In this document: positions 35,801 to 48,106 of the stretch, one piece after another
Layout of the letters: every line of letters starts with the position of its first letter
How positions within the stretch are numbered: the stretch's first letter is position 1
Assembly: GCA_950295325.1 (NCBI GenBank)
Contig: OX485804.1
Span: 69,914,033-69,978,032, forward strand
Direction of reading: 5' to 3'
DNA: 64,000 nucleotides
Source of the DNA: Polytrichum commune
Taxonomy: Eukaryota > Streptophyta > Polytrichopsida > Polytrichales > Polytrichaceae
Program-made: the position numbers and the translations under genes
Notes under the pieces: generated by a model
Databases searched by the model: none
What the model was told of the DNA's origin: nothing
The model's input: the letters and a program-made list of their open reading frames with translations, nothing else

Positions 35801-38800
35801 CAACAATCTTTAACAGGAATTGCCGAATTGTTTTCCTTAATTACTGGCAAGCAGCAGGTTGCTGGAGCCAATGATTGTTCAATTATGAATCATCCCCACA
35901 CTTATGTAATAGTGACTTGTTGTATGTTGCAGTATGACAATTTTTTGTCCAAACATGGTGGTGGCTCTAATGCATTTACGGACACTGAATTCACATGCTA
36001 CCATTTTGAAGTCAGCCCAAATTTCTTGAAACCAGCACTAGACAGGTAAGTAATTTTAAAATAATTGTTCAGATTTCTGGGACATAGGTTATTACAGAAC
36101 TTTCAGTTAACTGGGAATGTTTCTGAGCTGCAGATTCTCACAATTCTTTATAGCACCACTAGCTAAGGCAGAGACAATGGATCGAGAAGTCCAGGCAATT
36201 GACTCAGGTACAAATGTTCTCAACATGATTTTACATGCAGTAAGCAATTCTGTCCTGACTTACATCCCTTACATACACACCCTGTGAAGATGTGATAAGA
36301 GTAACACAACATTCTACAGAGTTTGAGCAGGTTTTGCAAAGTGATGCTTGCCGCCTTTTGCAACTGCAATGCCATACGGCCAAACCAAACCATCCATTTC
36401 GATCATTCTCATGGGGTACGTATCTGCTCAAATATGTTGATGGGTAGCAAGATTATGAAGTCTCTCTTCCCAGCTTTTGACTAATTCTTTACTTCTGCTT
36501 TCAGCAGTCACTGGTCAAAGTATTTGGTGGGCCTCCATGTAATTTAGAGCAGAAGGGACCAGTTGAAATTAGTTTCTACCTTCTACAGGAAACAAGAAGA
36601 GCTTATCTGAGCCAATGGAGAGAGGTGTGGACATGAGAGGAAAGCTTCTCCAGCTTTATAAAGATTACTATTTGGCAAGACGCATGAAACTGACTGTCCT
36701 TGGTGGAGGTGGGTGGTAAGATCACACCAGTCTTTCTGACCAAAATTGCTGTCTTAAGTTATGGTGAAGGCTGTGTAACTGGTTATGTTTATATGATTCC
36801 TGGCATTACTGCACTGTCAAAGTACAATAGATGATCTCAAGTATTCTCTAAAGGTTACAGTTGCTCCTGGAGGGCCTTCATCTTGCTAACAAGTGATTGC
36901 ATGAAAACAGATTCATTGGATACATTAAAGCAGTGGGTTATGGAGTCGTTTGGCAATGTGAGAGAAGGTGGGGAGACCAGTCTGAGGTTCCCTTGGGAAG
37001 GCCCTGTTTGGGAATCAGGCCACATGTATCATGTTGAATCAGTGAAGGACCAGCACTTGATAGCCTTGACCTGGCCCTTTCCCTGCCTTGAATCTGCTTA
37101 TCTGAAGAAGCCTCAAGATTACATCTCCCATCTCCTCGGTCATGGTAACCTAAAGCGTGCATTTTTATATGTTATGACAGACAAGGACATGATAATTTAT
37201 TTATTACCTTCAATGCACTAAATATTGCTGCCAATAGATTTCTGGTGTACATTTGACTCAAGCTGCACCGGAAATGATGTATCATGTTTCTGCCTGATAT
37301 TGTGGATACAGATTGCTCACAATTTATTCTTAACTGCAGAGGGATCGGGAAGTTTGTTATCTCTCTTGAAAAGAAAAGGCTGGGCCACTGGGTTGTCTGC
37401 TGGGGTTGGTGAGGGTGGCTATGATCACAGCTCAGCTGGCTATATGTTTTCTGTCAACATTTCACTAACAGATTCTGGTTACGAAAATGTGAGTGAATTT
37501 ATTTCAATGTATGTGTCAATTTGATGCATTGATTAATCTTGTATATCTTTATAATAAGTTACACTTGTCAGTATATGGGACTTCAGTTACCCAGTACCAA
37601 TATGTGCTATCTAGTTCCAAATCAGCTTCTTGGTGTTTCAACCTGTTACTATTGTTTTCAGCATAGAGTAAGGAATAATACAAATTGACGTGCTTACAAT
37701 CTGCCATTTCAGAAAGTTATGTCTCTGAGCTGATGCTTCCCTGAATATAGTGTTTAAATCCTGTTCTTAGCTCTTGGAGCATAAGTTTTGTGATATATCA
37801 ACAGTCAAATCATGTTCACCCACATGTGACATGGAGGTTACTTGATGTCTTACATTGCTCTCCTACTACTGATATGTGTAATTGAATACTGGCAGGTGTT
37901 GAAGGTTATTGAGCTATTGTACCAGTATGTAAAAATGCTTCGTATTAGTGGACCTCAAGAGTGGGTGTTCCAGGAGCTACAAGCCATGGGCATGATGGAA
38001 TTTCGATTTGCTGAGGAAGAATCTGCGGATCAATATGTTGTACGCCTTGCTTGTGCGTGTCCCCCTATCCTCTCTAAAGTGCATTTGGTCTCAGGTTTAG
38101 GTTGGAGATCCAATTCTCTTGTTTGTTTAGTGAATTTGTGAAAAGCTTGCAAGACTGTATTTTTGATGGTGCTCGATGAGAACTTCTGCAAAGCCCCTGT
38201 ATGCTTCCTATTTATTCTTGACTCAGTTGGGCCATCCCAAGTTCTAACATTTTTTACTGAATGTTGTGTAGCAAATATGCACCTGTACTCCGAGCAGCAT
38301 ATTATATATGGAGATTATGCATTCCAACAATGGGATGCAGAGCTTGTGGCAGATCTTCTAAAGGAAGTCAACCCATACAACATGAGAATTGATCTTGTAT
38401 CAAAGAATTTTGACAAGAATAGGCCTGGTATACATAATTTGTCATTCCTATCCACAGTGTATTGTGTGCACTTCTCTGGTTCCACATGAATTTTTCTAAG
38501 CACAAAGAAGAGGTGGGTAAATATTGTGATGATCCTACCAGCTCAGAGCTTCAGATGTATTCCATGTTCTCATAAAAATAAAATCCCTAGATGTGATTCT
38601 CCAGTTCTTAACTTTAATCCTTTCTTTGTATTTTCCAGATGTTGAATTGGAACCCTGGTTTGAGGTCCCTTTCAGAGTTGAGATTATTCCAGATGATGTA
38701 CTCCAGCAGTGGGCAGATCCAAAACATGTGGATCCTGCCTTGAGTATGCCAGTGGTGAATGCTTTTATTCCTCATGACTTCACGATCCGAACTGGAACAC

Positions 38801-41800
38801 ATAATTCATCTGAAGTTCCCAGAGTGATTTTGGATGAACCGGCCTTGAAAGTCTGGTACAAGCTTGACCAGACCTTCAATACCCCTCGTGCCAACACATA
38901 TTTCTCAGTCACATGCAAGGCCGCAAATGAGAGCATCAGGAATGTGGTTTTGACCGAGATATATGTGAAGCTGCTGGAACATGAACTCAACGAGACCATC
39001 TATCTGGTAGGTAATTGATACATCAAATAGACCTAGCAGTCATTGAGTACCAAGGAATTTCATTCTAAAGCTTTTCATAGCTGTGACATATATAATTATG
39101 TGATTCCCAGATTACAAAGCTGGGCGAAATTTTGCCCAGCTATGACCAGGACTTGGCTAATTATTAGGCATCTGCCCATGGTCAAAAGAATTCTGATTAT
39201 GTCATGTGCTAAGCAAAGGAGCATGACAGTACTGTACTGGACATTACCTTGTTGCAGGCAAATGTTGCAAAGTTGGAGTCGTCACTCACTTTCACAGGTG
39301 ACAAGTTGGATTTCAAGCTATTTGGATTCAATGAGAAATTACCAGTACTTGCAAGCAAGATTGCTGAGTTACTTACATCCCTTGTTCCAAAGGAAGAACG
39401 TTTCCAGGTAATTAAATTTTAATACCACATTGTCTGTCATATTGCATGCATATTGCATGCTTATTGTATGCTTGCAAGAGTTGCCAGATGACTGAACTCA
39501 TGTGTGGTTAGCAGCATTCATTCTTGTAGACTGAAAAGCAATAAAACAGAGAATCTTATTTTAGCTTTATGTGAATATAGATAGTCAGGTAAAATTCTAT
39601 AATCAGCAATTCAGGGAGAGAAGAACCAAGCTAAAAATGGTGTATAAATATTCGGTGCATTACTTGTCTCTGTTTGTCTTTGTAGGTTGTCAATGTCCTG
39701 AACATTACTTGGAAATTTTTTGCAGGTTATTAAGGAGGATTTGGAACGAGGATATAGAAATATGAATATGAAACCCCTGAAGCACTCCGCATATCTCAGA
39801 TTGCAAGCCTTAAAGGAAAGGTTCTGGCATGTTGATGATAAACTTGCGTGTCTTCTCACATTGTCAGTCTCTGATGTTGCTGATCACATCCCAAGACTCT
39901 TCAGTGAGGTAATTGCTCATACTGATCTGCAGTGAATGAACCAAGTATTTTTAAGAATTGACTTTATACTGTGAAACAAAAAGCTATTAATCTATTAAGC
40001 ATCTTATTTCTAAATTCCTATATCTGCCTTCTACTCTTTATTCCTCCATTAATTAGTTCAATTACACCACTTTTCAAACCCTTCCTTGCACTCTGCAGAT
40101 TGGAAAGAATTTACAGCGGATTTACCTAGTATTCTTATAGGGATCGCTTTGGATCCTAGTATTGACAATGTATTTACCTGACAGTAAGGTTCATGCCTAA
40201 GATGTGTTGCAATTGTGGGGTCCTCTTTCAAAAGAGAGTTATTCTGACCTTTGATTGGGTGGCTTTTGCCAGACCCACATCGAAGGACTTTGTCATGGAA
40301 ACCTGTACGAGGATGAGGCATGGGCCATCGCCAATATTTTCAAACAAGCTTTGGTGAAATCTGCATTGCCGCCTGAATTGAGGCCAATAGAACGAGTTGT
40401 CCGACTTGACCCTTCAAGCTCCCTTTTGTACACTGCTCCTGTGAAGAATGAGGCTGAAGAGAATTCAGTTGTTGAGGTATTACTGAATGCTGAATGCATA
40501 AATAGTTGCTTTGGCAGGTTTCCAACACAAGTTTACCTAATAGTCCAGGCTAATTGAAGGTGGGTAAGCTTCCACTGCAAGGAGTGCATAGGATTTGTAA
40601 ATATCTAGCTCATAAGTGTTTGTGTTTTGGGGGCTTGTAGATGTACTTCCAAGTGGAGCAAGACTTTGGGAAGGAGTCTATCAGAATGCGTTGCATTATT
40701 GATTTGTTTGAGCAAATGATCCAAGAGCCGTGCTTCAACCAACTTAGAACAAAGGAGCAGCTTGGATACCGGGTGGATTGTGGTGTGCGCGTCACATATA
40801 AGGTTATTGGGTTCTGCTTTCGAGTGCAGTCTGCCAAACATAGCCCACTATATCTTGAAAACCGCATGAATGCATTCATAGCATCTCTACCACAGATATT
40901 GGTGAGGTTCACATCCTACTTGTGATACTGATTTGACAACATCCCCTGAGCATCATTTATAGCAATCTAATTTGATATGTGCAGTTACAATTTTTGTCTC
41001 TTTGCATTGGCAATTAATTAGTCTATTGGCTCCAACTTGCTTATCTCATTTGTGTTGTTGGCTTGAGTCTTTAATGCATGAGCCAAGGCCAATGGTGACG
41101 TCCAGGAATTGAGGTCTAATTTAATCAATGTTTTCAGAATGACGTGCAAGAGGATGAGTTTGATAACTACAAGGAGGCTTTGATTGAGGAGAAACTAGAG
41201 AGAGACCATTCTCTACTAGATGAGACAGACCGTCATTGGGAACAAATTTGGGACCAAAGGTACCACTATACATTATCTCATAACTTTGTAGAGCAGATAC
41301 TCTTAAAATTTAGTTGTGTCTCCAGTTTATTGGGGGATGAGGCCTTTTCTTATCAATGTCATTACATGGCTCCTAGCTTTGGAACCCTACACAATTATTA
41401 AGTGTTCAGAATTTTTATGTACTGTGATTGGACTCATGTCATAAAGAAGATGAAGTAAATTTACATAGATGAAACATGTGGAGTACCAGTATGATTTGGT
41501 TCCCAATATGATTAATTTCTTTGCCATATGGAATCATGGGTGTCATAATAGGTCCTTGAGTATGTACTCCTATGGTATTGTATGCATTATTACTATGCTG
41601 TGTATATGTCAGTAGGATGTTCAGTTTAAGTTATTGACCAATTTTTTTTTCCCAATGAAGGTACTTGTTTGAATCAAGAAAGTTGGAAGCAGCAGAAATT
41701 TTCTCTGTCCAGAAGAAAGAGATCATTGAATTCTGCAGTAAGTTCTTCAGTAAAACTGCACCAACATGCCGGAAGTTAAGTATCCACGTGTGGGGTAGTA

Positions 41801-41931
41801 ATGCGCAAACCACAAAGAGAACTGGAGAACCGATTGATACAAAGAAGGATCTGAATCGCAAGGAGCTTACTATTATTGACAACTTGACAGCATTTAAAGC
41901 TGGAAAGGAGTTCTATCCTGCATCTCATTGA
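32857..41931 (+). CDS. NRDC: Nardilysin-like zinc metalloprotease (M16 family), 19 exons
   Basis: Exons: 32857-33346, 34181-34284, 34729-34804, 35505-35551, 35933-36045, 36134-36207, 36320-36415, 36589-36708, 36911-37144, 37340-37488, 37896-38052, 38272-38427, 38639-39006, 39258-39407, 39726-39908, 40273-40476, 40641-40901, 41138-41259 and 41661-41931. They join in frame to 3375 nt (1124 aa), near the usual length of plant nardilysins. The family cleaves peptides at dibasic sites. The inverted zinc motif HFLEH is split by intron 3 (HFL in exon 3, EH in exon 4), and the third ligand is expected in the exon 6/7 segment AIDSEFEQ. An acidic Asp/Glu insert in exons 1-2, characteristic of nardilysin rather than insulysin, follows LSALLIHDP. 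Exon 17 carries FNQLRTKEQLGY, conserved in M16A enzymes. The first 60 or so residues are Ser/Arg/Pro-rich and could be an organelle transit peptide; a later Met at MGAEMVVEG is an alternative start. A possible AATAAA is at 42077. Confidence 0.93.
34850..35470 (+). repeat. Three tandem copies of a ~210-bp unit in nardilysin intron 3
   Basis: The phrase TAGTGTGTCATTGCATGA occurs at about 35031, 35243 and 35448. Each is preceded at a similar distance by 'gaacatgatttatgactta' or a variant, and by a 'gcaaca.aa.tatgg.gtttagc' segment. The three units have diverged by substitutions and small indels. They make up most of the intron before exon 4 and have no coding content. Confidence 0.7.
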
Positions 41932-44520
41932 TAGCTGCTATAGGTTTCTTGCAAGCATATCATGGATCTCAGTGACGAATTCAAAGATTGACTATTTACA
42001 TTGCTTTCCCTCCAATCCCTTCTTTTCAGATTCTTTCAACAAACATTTTGCTGTGTTGTTCAGTGCTGCCAATCAAAATAAATGTTATTACTGGGAAAAT
42101 CATCATACAGCATGTTTTTTAATAACATCTTCATGTTCTCATCAAGAGTACTAATAATCTCTAAAGCTAGAGGGCATACATTTGTCACAACAGGGCTGGA
42201 GGTTTGTGGTGATGAGCGAATGGAAGCTGAAAAGAGCAGTGAACTTTTCTGAGCTAATTTGATTCTTGAAAATAGTATCAGAGACACGGAATAGTCTAGT
42301 GAAGCCCAGGAGGGGCTGGTTTTGATTAGAAATGATTTACCAATGCATGATTTACTATTTACTTAATTGACACTGAGCGTTTTCATCAGCCAGATCTATT
42401 CAAGGAATGTCTGTCTGGTTCACACCTCAGGCATTTGAGTGTATGATGGATTATGTGGTCACTAAAGAGGGGAAAGATGCAGCTTATTTCGGAAAGGCCT
42501 CTTGTCAATTGCCTTCCATCTGAAAATTATACCTTTGCAAGTCGGGCGGCAGTTTTTTTGCCACTTTCTTGGGAACCACTCAAGAATGGTCATCAACATG
42601 TAAATCGAACTGCTACATCCTTTCATCAAGGGTTTAGTCCTTCACTTGTGTTTCAAAACAAAAATCAACCCATCAAAATGGGAAGGCAATCATTTTACTA
42701 GACTTTCATAAACTAATGTAGTTCACTTAGAAAGTTCAGAAAATAATTTGGAAACAAATATAAGGTGGCACATATTACATTTGAATTAAATTTTGAAAAA
42801 TATTTATGAAAATAAAGGGTATTCCAAAATGAAAATGAATAAATTATGATTCACATAGGGGTGTGAGTATGTGGGGAAATTATATTTTCCTTAGAAGTAA
42901 TATAGGTTCTCCAATAATGAGTGTCGAAGAAAAACATTATGGTGAGAATATGAATGGGTGAGTTGATATTGAAAGGAGAGCGTTGAGCTTCTATCTATTT
43001 TGGAACTACAAAGGATGGATGATGATGATCTAGACACTAATGTTTTTCCCCTCTCTCATTGTTTCCTAGTGTTTCCAAGTTTCCTCGTCATTGCGGCTGA
43101 GGGTTTTATTTTCGCTAAAGATTGTTGATGTGGTTGTAGGTTTTGTTTAGAGAAATGGTTTTGATTTAGGTTTGGTGTGTCGGAGCAGCTAGAGGTTTTG
43201 GTTTCATTGAGGGCTTCGTTGAGGGTTTGGTTGTTGGCTGAGCGTACTCTTGTGGTTGAAGGTTCTTTTGTGGCTGAAAATTCTTGTTGCGATCAATGTG
43301 ACTACAGTTTGACCTAGAGCTGGAGGGTGGCGCGTTTAGGACTTCAAATTTGTGGAGTTTTGGATGATTGTTATTGCACCGCTGAAGAAGGTGGTGATGA
43401 AGAACAAACTCTCTATTGTTGAAGACGAGGACACAATGCCAACATACTTTGGTATTATGAGCTCTGGACAAGTTGAGACAAGCAAATCTTCATGTTATTC
43501 TCACATCAAAGGGTGTTTTTTGTTGACCCTTTGTTTTTGAGACAAAGATGAGAGTTCTCCCACTAAATAATTGCCGCACATAGTGGTTGGTGTGGCAGTT
43601 TTCATGGAGTTGCATTCCCTCTTCTCTTCAAGGTTTGTCCTATGCTTGAAGGTATTTTTTTTTGTACTTTTTATTGGGTACGTGTTGGGGCCAAAGGAAG
43701 ACTTAGTGGCGATTTTGGAACTTCCAATGTTCTTTAAACACTGTGAAATCAATGCTCCACCATTGTCTTTGTGCATCTTTAAACCCTAAACTCTAGACAA
43801 GCACAATGTACCCATTTTCTAATGACTTTCACATGGAGCTTTGTGTGTTTGGTTTGTGCTCAATTTTGTACTTTGAATGTAGATCAAACCCTCATTTTTT
43901 TTGTTGTGCATATGATCACATTGAGTTTAATCTATGAAACAATAACTTGAGCTTAACAAGGAGGTTTTCCATCTATTTTAGCTTGTATTCTTGCGCATTG
44001 TATATATGTGAATTTTCAATGTTGTCTCATTGTTGTCTTAGATGTGGATTTGGTTGGACCATGTAGTTCTATACTCACTATATTGTACTTTTCCATGATC
44101 AATAAAATAAAATAAAAAATTAAATTAAATTTAAAAAAAATTGGTATTTGTTGTTCTTCAAAAATTTGAATTATAGATTCATTCCTTCAAAGTAAGGGTG
44201 TTGTAATGGAGATGCTAAAAATAGTATAATAATTAATACCTTGATTTTAATTGGTTTGTTTAGTGAACTAGAGAATTAAAGGGTACCAAGAATTGCTTTA
44301 ACACAATAACATAACCGCCTCCCCCCCCTTATAATACAAGGCATTCTCAGGTGGTGCCACTACAATACATGGACTAACCACTCCCACAAGCGGCATGTTG
44401 AAGCACTAAAATCAAGGTTGTAACAAATGAGGGTTTCATAGACAAATCCTAGTACCTACTTAGAAAGTACAGAAGCGGGTAAGTACTAGAAGGGAGTGGC
44501 AAAGTTTTGTAGTGTATGAT
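41932..44520. other. 3' region of the nardilysin gene and intergenic DNA
   Basis: After the nardilysin stop there are AT-rich sequences without a recognisable gene. On the - strand at 43166-43471 and 43501-43776 two open frames look mildly protein-like; one ends in a Gln/Lys/Pro/Thr-rich repeat containing KPSTKPSMKPKP. They have no known domain, and I treat them as possible fragments of a decayed element. Confidence 0.4.
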
Positions 44521-44529
44521 CTTGCTAAT

Positions 44530-45850
44530 GAATGGATAGTTAACTAAATGGGTAGTTATTTAGCTAACTAAAAGCTCCAACTAGCTAAAGCTATGCAAGA
44601 ATTCCGTGCCTCAAAAGAATAGCTAGCTAAAACTAAGTGCACGGGTAGGTCACTTAGTGCATTTTAAAAACGACGTGCGGCATAATATAGAGAGGATTAA
44701 AATCATTTGAAATAAAAATTATAAAGGAATTCCAAATAATGAAGGGCCCATTAAATGTAGACAATCCCATTATAAGTAAGTTAGATGGACATAAAATGTG
44801 GGCCATTATTTTTTTGTAAAATTAATATAGGGGCTGAAGATAAGGATCCTAGAAGGTATGTTTAGTATGTTTGCTATGGTCTCCTATGTGTTTTCTTCAT
44901 AACTTTGTTTGCAATGATATTATTGTTTGCACCCTTCTTTGTTTCCATGGTTTCCCTTAACACTCGTCAATGCATTAGGAAGTAGATTAGCTTTTATTAC
45001 TTAAAAGGAATATAGAGTACAAAAAATTGCAGTGACTTGGACAATATAAGTAATGGAAGGGTGCAAACAAATGGGCCATTTTTGAAATTTAAGTAATTAT
45101 AGGGAGGCTTTAATTCAGCCCTTGAAGGTAAATAACCCCAAAACAAAAAAACCCCAGCTGCACGTGGTGCACAAAAATGCCTTAGAGTGACTTACCCATG
45201 ACTAAGTGCCATAATCCGAGTGAGGAAAGTTAGCTAGCTCAAGTTAGCTAATAGCTAGATGGAATTTGAATGTAATCTCGGTGGAATAAATGATGTCTTT
45301 GCACCCAAACGGTCATCTCTTTGACCCAAACTTGTTGAAGCAATGATATTTTTGAAATTGAACATGAGCCCAAATCCTAATAATCTAGTAGATGTCGCAA
45401 AATCTCCGATTAGGAACACCTTGATTCCATCTTGTCCTAAACTGCCAGGTGACGTTGACGATTCCAATGATAATGAAAATGAAGAAGATGACGATGATGA
45501 TGATGATGAAGATGATGATCTATCACTAGTGCCAGTCGAAAGTGAGGAAGCGACTATACGTGTTGATTTTAAGCATTTCAATATCCTTGTGCAACAACAT
45601 GAAAATTCAAAGCCAACCAAGAGCAATACAACTAAATTGTTTGTTTTCGTTTGAACGAATTTCTCTCTCGTTTAGAATGAATATGCATGTCACACAACTT
45701 TTTAGCTAGTTGAAGCTGAGTGAGAATGAGAGTTTCGGAAAAGTTAGCTAGCTAAAGCTAAATTAGAATCCTAGGTTCAGTGAACCTAGCTAGCTAAAAG
45801 CTAAGTGACAAATAGGGGCGTTGAAAATGTAGCTAGGTGATGCTAGTTGG
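44530..45850. repeat. AGCTA-rich repeat region, possible non-autonomous element
   Basis: TAGCTAGCTAA and close variants cluster on both sides: about 44560-44640 on the left, and 45230-45250 plus 45700-45840 on the right, with a stretch of several hundred bases poor in the motif between. Motif clusters concentrated toward two ends resemble subterminal transposase-binding repeats. No exact terminal inverted repeat or target duplication was found, so the element status is tentative. Confidence 0.4.
45343..45654 (+). CDS. Hypothetical 103-aa acidic ORF
   Basis: This frame begins MIFLKLNMSPNPNNLVDVAK, has a long Glu/Asp run in the middle (about residues 43-61) and ends PTKSNTTKLFVFV. No family is recognised. 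It lies inside the AGCTA-rich repeat region, so if it is real it is probably element-encoded or a captured gene fragment. The acidic run comes from a GAT/GAA microsatellite and would lengthen an open frame by chance. Confidence 0.2.
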   Translation: MIFLKLNMSPNPNNLVDVAKSPIRNTLIPSCPKLPGDVDDSNDNENEEDDDDDDDEDDDLSLVPVESEEATIRVDFKHFNILVQQHENSKPTKSNTTKLFVFV

Positions 45851-45859
45851 CCAGCTGTC

Positions 45860-47899
45860 CAAGGTCTGGAATATTTGTAATTGGATTTGAAGGGATTCCT
45901 AATCTGTTTGTGGTTGTAGTATAGCTTGCCATTGTGAAAGCAATTAGTTTCAAAAAGTCTTGGAGAGATGAGACTTATATATGTCTTACCTTCATTTTTC
46001 CTAATATAAAAAAGTATATATTGCATTAGTGTTAAAATCAAGAGGACTATGTTGGTCAATGCCTCAATATCACTACCAGCTAGGAACCCATCCTTTTACA
46101 GTATACTGCAATAATTTTGGTCATTATAGACTATGTAAGGAAGGTAGAAGTAAACATGGTAGATCAATAAGGACAAAAGTGTATAATCACAAGTTCCAGG
46201 GTTATAACACTCCCAGTATTACCTAAGTGACATAAAATATCATATTTAGTGTAGTACAGTGATATGGTTATGAGTGGGTCAAATTATAAGGTAGTACAAC
46301 TATGAGTCTCAACAAATAACAGGGGTGAGCAATACCGGTACAACCTTCAAGAATAGTATCACTAATACCATGGTAGTAATAAGGTCTAGGTTTAGGATGG
46401 ACTAAATTGGGATATTCAATAATTGATCCCAAAATTTTAAACTCTACCCCTAAACCCAATAATTGATGCATTGACTAAAATAGGATCTATTATTGATGCT
46501 TATCCATCTACATGTGCATTTTAAAAAATGTAACTGTGGATTTTAAACATTGACTATATCTATATGTCTTTGTGGATGGCACTTGCATTTATTCATTTGT
46601 ATTGGCGTAGTAGCGCTACTTGATTGCATTCCAAAGAGACTTTGCCATATTCAATGTCCTCTGAGCACCATCATACTCTAATCTATCCTCAACTCATAAT
46701 GGTAGCTTAATGGCAAAGATGATCTCCCTTGATGATGATGAGGAACCTAATCATAAAAGTTTTCATGAAATCTTGATGGAATATGTAAGTTTGCCATTTG
46801 TTTAATTTTTTTAAAGTCATTCAACATGTTATTGTCCAATAATGAATGCTAACCATTTGAATTCTGTACATTTTTAATTAAAAAATATGATGCCCCCTCC
46901 CATTTGCATAATTATCTCCTTACATGCAAAGGCAATCACAAAGGTTGTGAATCCAACCTCAACACCATCAAATTGTAATAGGTCATCGGGCCATAATCTT
47001 CACATCCTATCATTTGTAGATCTTGAGGCAAAGGAGTATATTGAACATATTAGTGACAAAGATGAGAAGGAGGGACAAAAAGACAATAGGGGTAGTTATG
47101 GAGCTTTTATGCAAGGTTCCACATCAACTACATTGAATGTGCTCATTACTTTGTGACATTGATATGTGTGAGTAATTTCCTCTTGAACTTCCATCAATGC
47201 TCAAGTTTGTAAGGAAATCACTTTGTAAGTGATAGTAATTGCAACACTATAAATCTATAATCTCCCGAGAACATGAATAGTACCATCACAAAGAACCACT
47301 CCTCACCTCCATTATTCTCATATTTCATGCACCAGCGACTTATACACACATTCATACAATCACTAGCCACCACCCTCACTACTAAATGTTAGCACTACAT
47401 ACCCTGCCAATTCTCTCCCACACACACATACACACATCACCAAAACCCCAAAAAATGGCACATGGCACCACCCCAACACCCAACCCAACACGCACCCCTT
47501 CCTCCATAACTCACCACCATTCTCCCCCTAAGGTACCCCTCGCCCAAATCATACTACACTGACGAATCATCCACACCACCCAACACACAAAGCAATGGAA
47601 GCAGTGTATGCCTCTGGAGTATTTAACGGACCTCTAAACATCAACATTGCCCCCAAACTACTTGGATATTCAAACATACTTAGAATTATATGCATTACAT
47701 GTAATTGTTGTAGAGGCTAGATTGTGTTGTGGGACCAATCATCATGTGTGACAATGAGTATAGTGTGGGAATTGGGATTAGTTTGGGATGCTAAACGAAC
47801 CCATTTTATGGCTTTTGGGAGGATGGATGGTTTGGATGTGTGGGCTAGGCCTTGCCAAATGATGGAGAAAGCTGGTCCTAGTGAGCCAAAGATTTTGCC
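45860..47899. other. Intergenic DNA left of the large element
   Basis: No recognisable gene. A short frame at 46887-47156 has no domain. From 47400 to 47580 the sequence is strongly C- and A-rich on the + strand with repeated 'ccacac' and 'caccac' phrases. Confidence 0.4.
47214..47276. repeat. Dispersed repeat, copy 2 (partner at 972-1025)
   Basis: It shares 'gtgatagtaattgcaaca' and 'aaatctataat' with the copy at 972-1025 in the same orientation, with a few substitutions. Similarity ends abruptly on both sides. Confidence 0.55.
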
Positions 47900-47918
47900 C
47901 CTTTCCTGTGGGGGAGTG

Positions 47919-47981
47919 CTATCTTATGAGCGGTGAGCAATGAGCGGTGAGCGATGAGCGGTAACTTATGAGCAGTGAGGA
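47919..47981 (+). repeat. Left terminal repeat: heptamer array RTGAGCR
   Basis: After CTATCTT the sequence divides into 7-base steps: ATGAGCG, GTGAGCA, ATGAGCG, GTGAGCG, ATGAGCG, GTAACTT, ATGAGCA, GTGAGGA. The right end carries the inverted equivalent. The regular 7-base phase and the matching variant GTAACNN at both ends argue against chance. Confidence 0.75.
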
Positions 47982-48106
47982 AGATGAAAATTTTGGTAAT
48001 AGGGCCACCAATATCCTATAACCGTGGAATTGTGGCCTTAAAAATGATGATTTTAGGGTTTAGTAATAAGAGGGTTGAAAGGATAAACAACATGAAGTCC
48101 AAAAAT

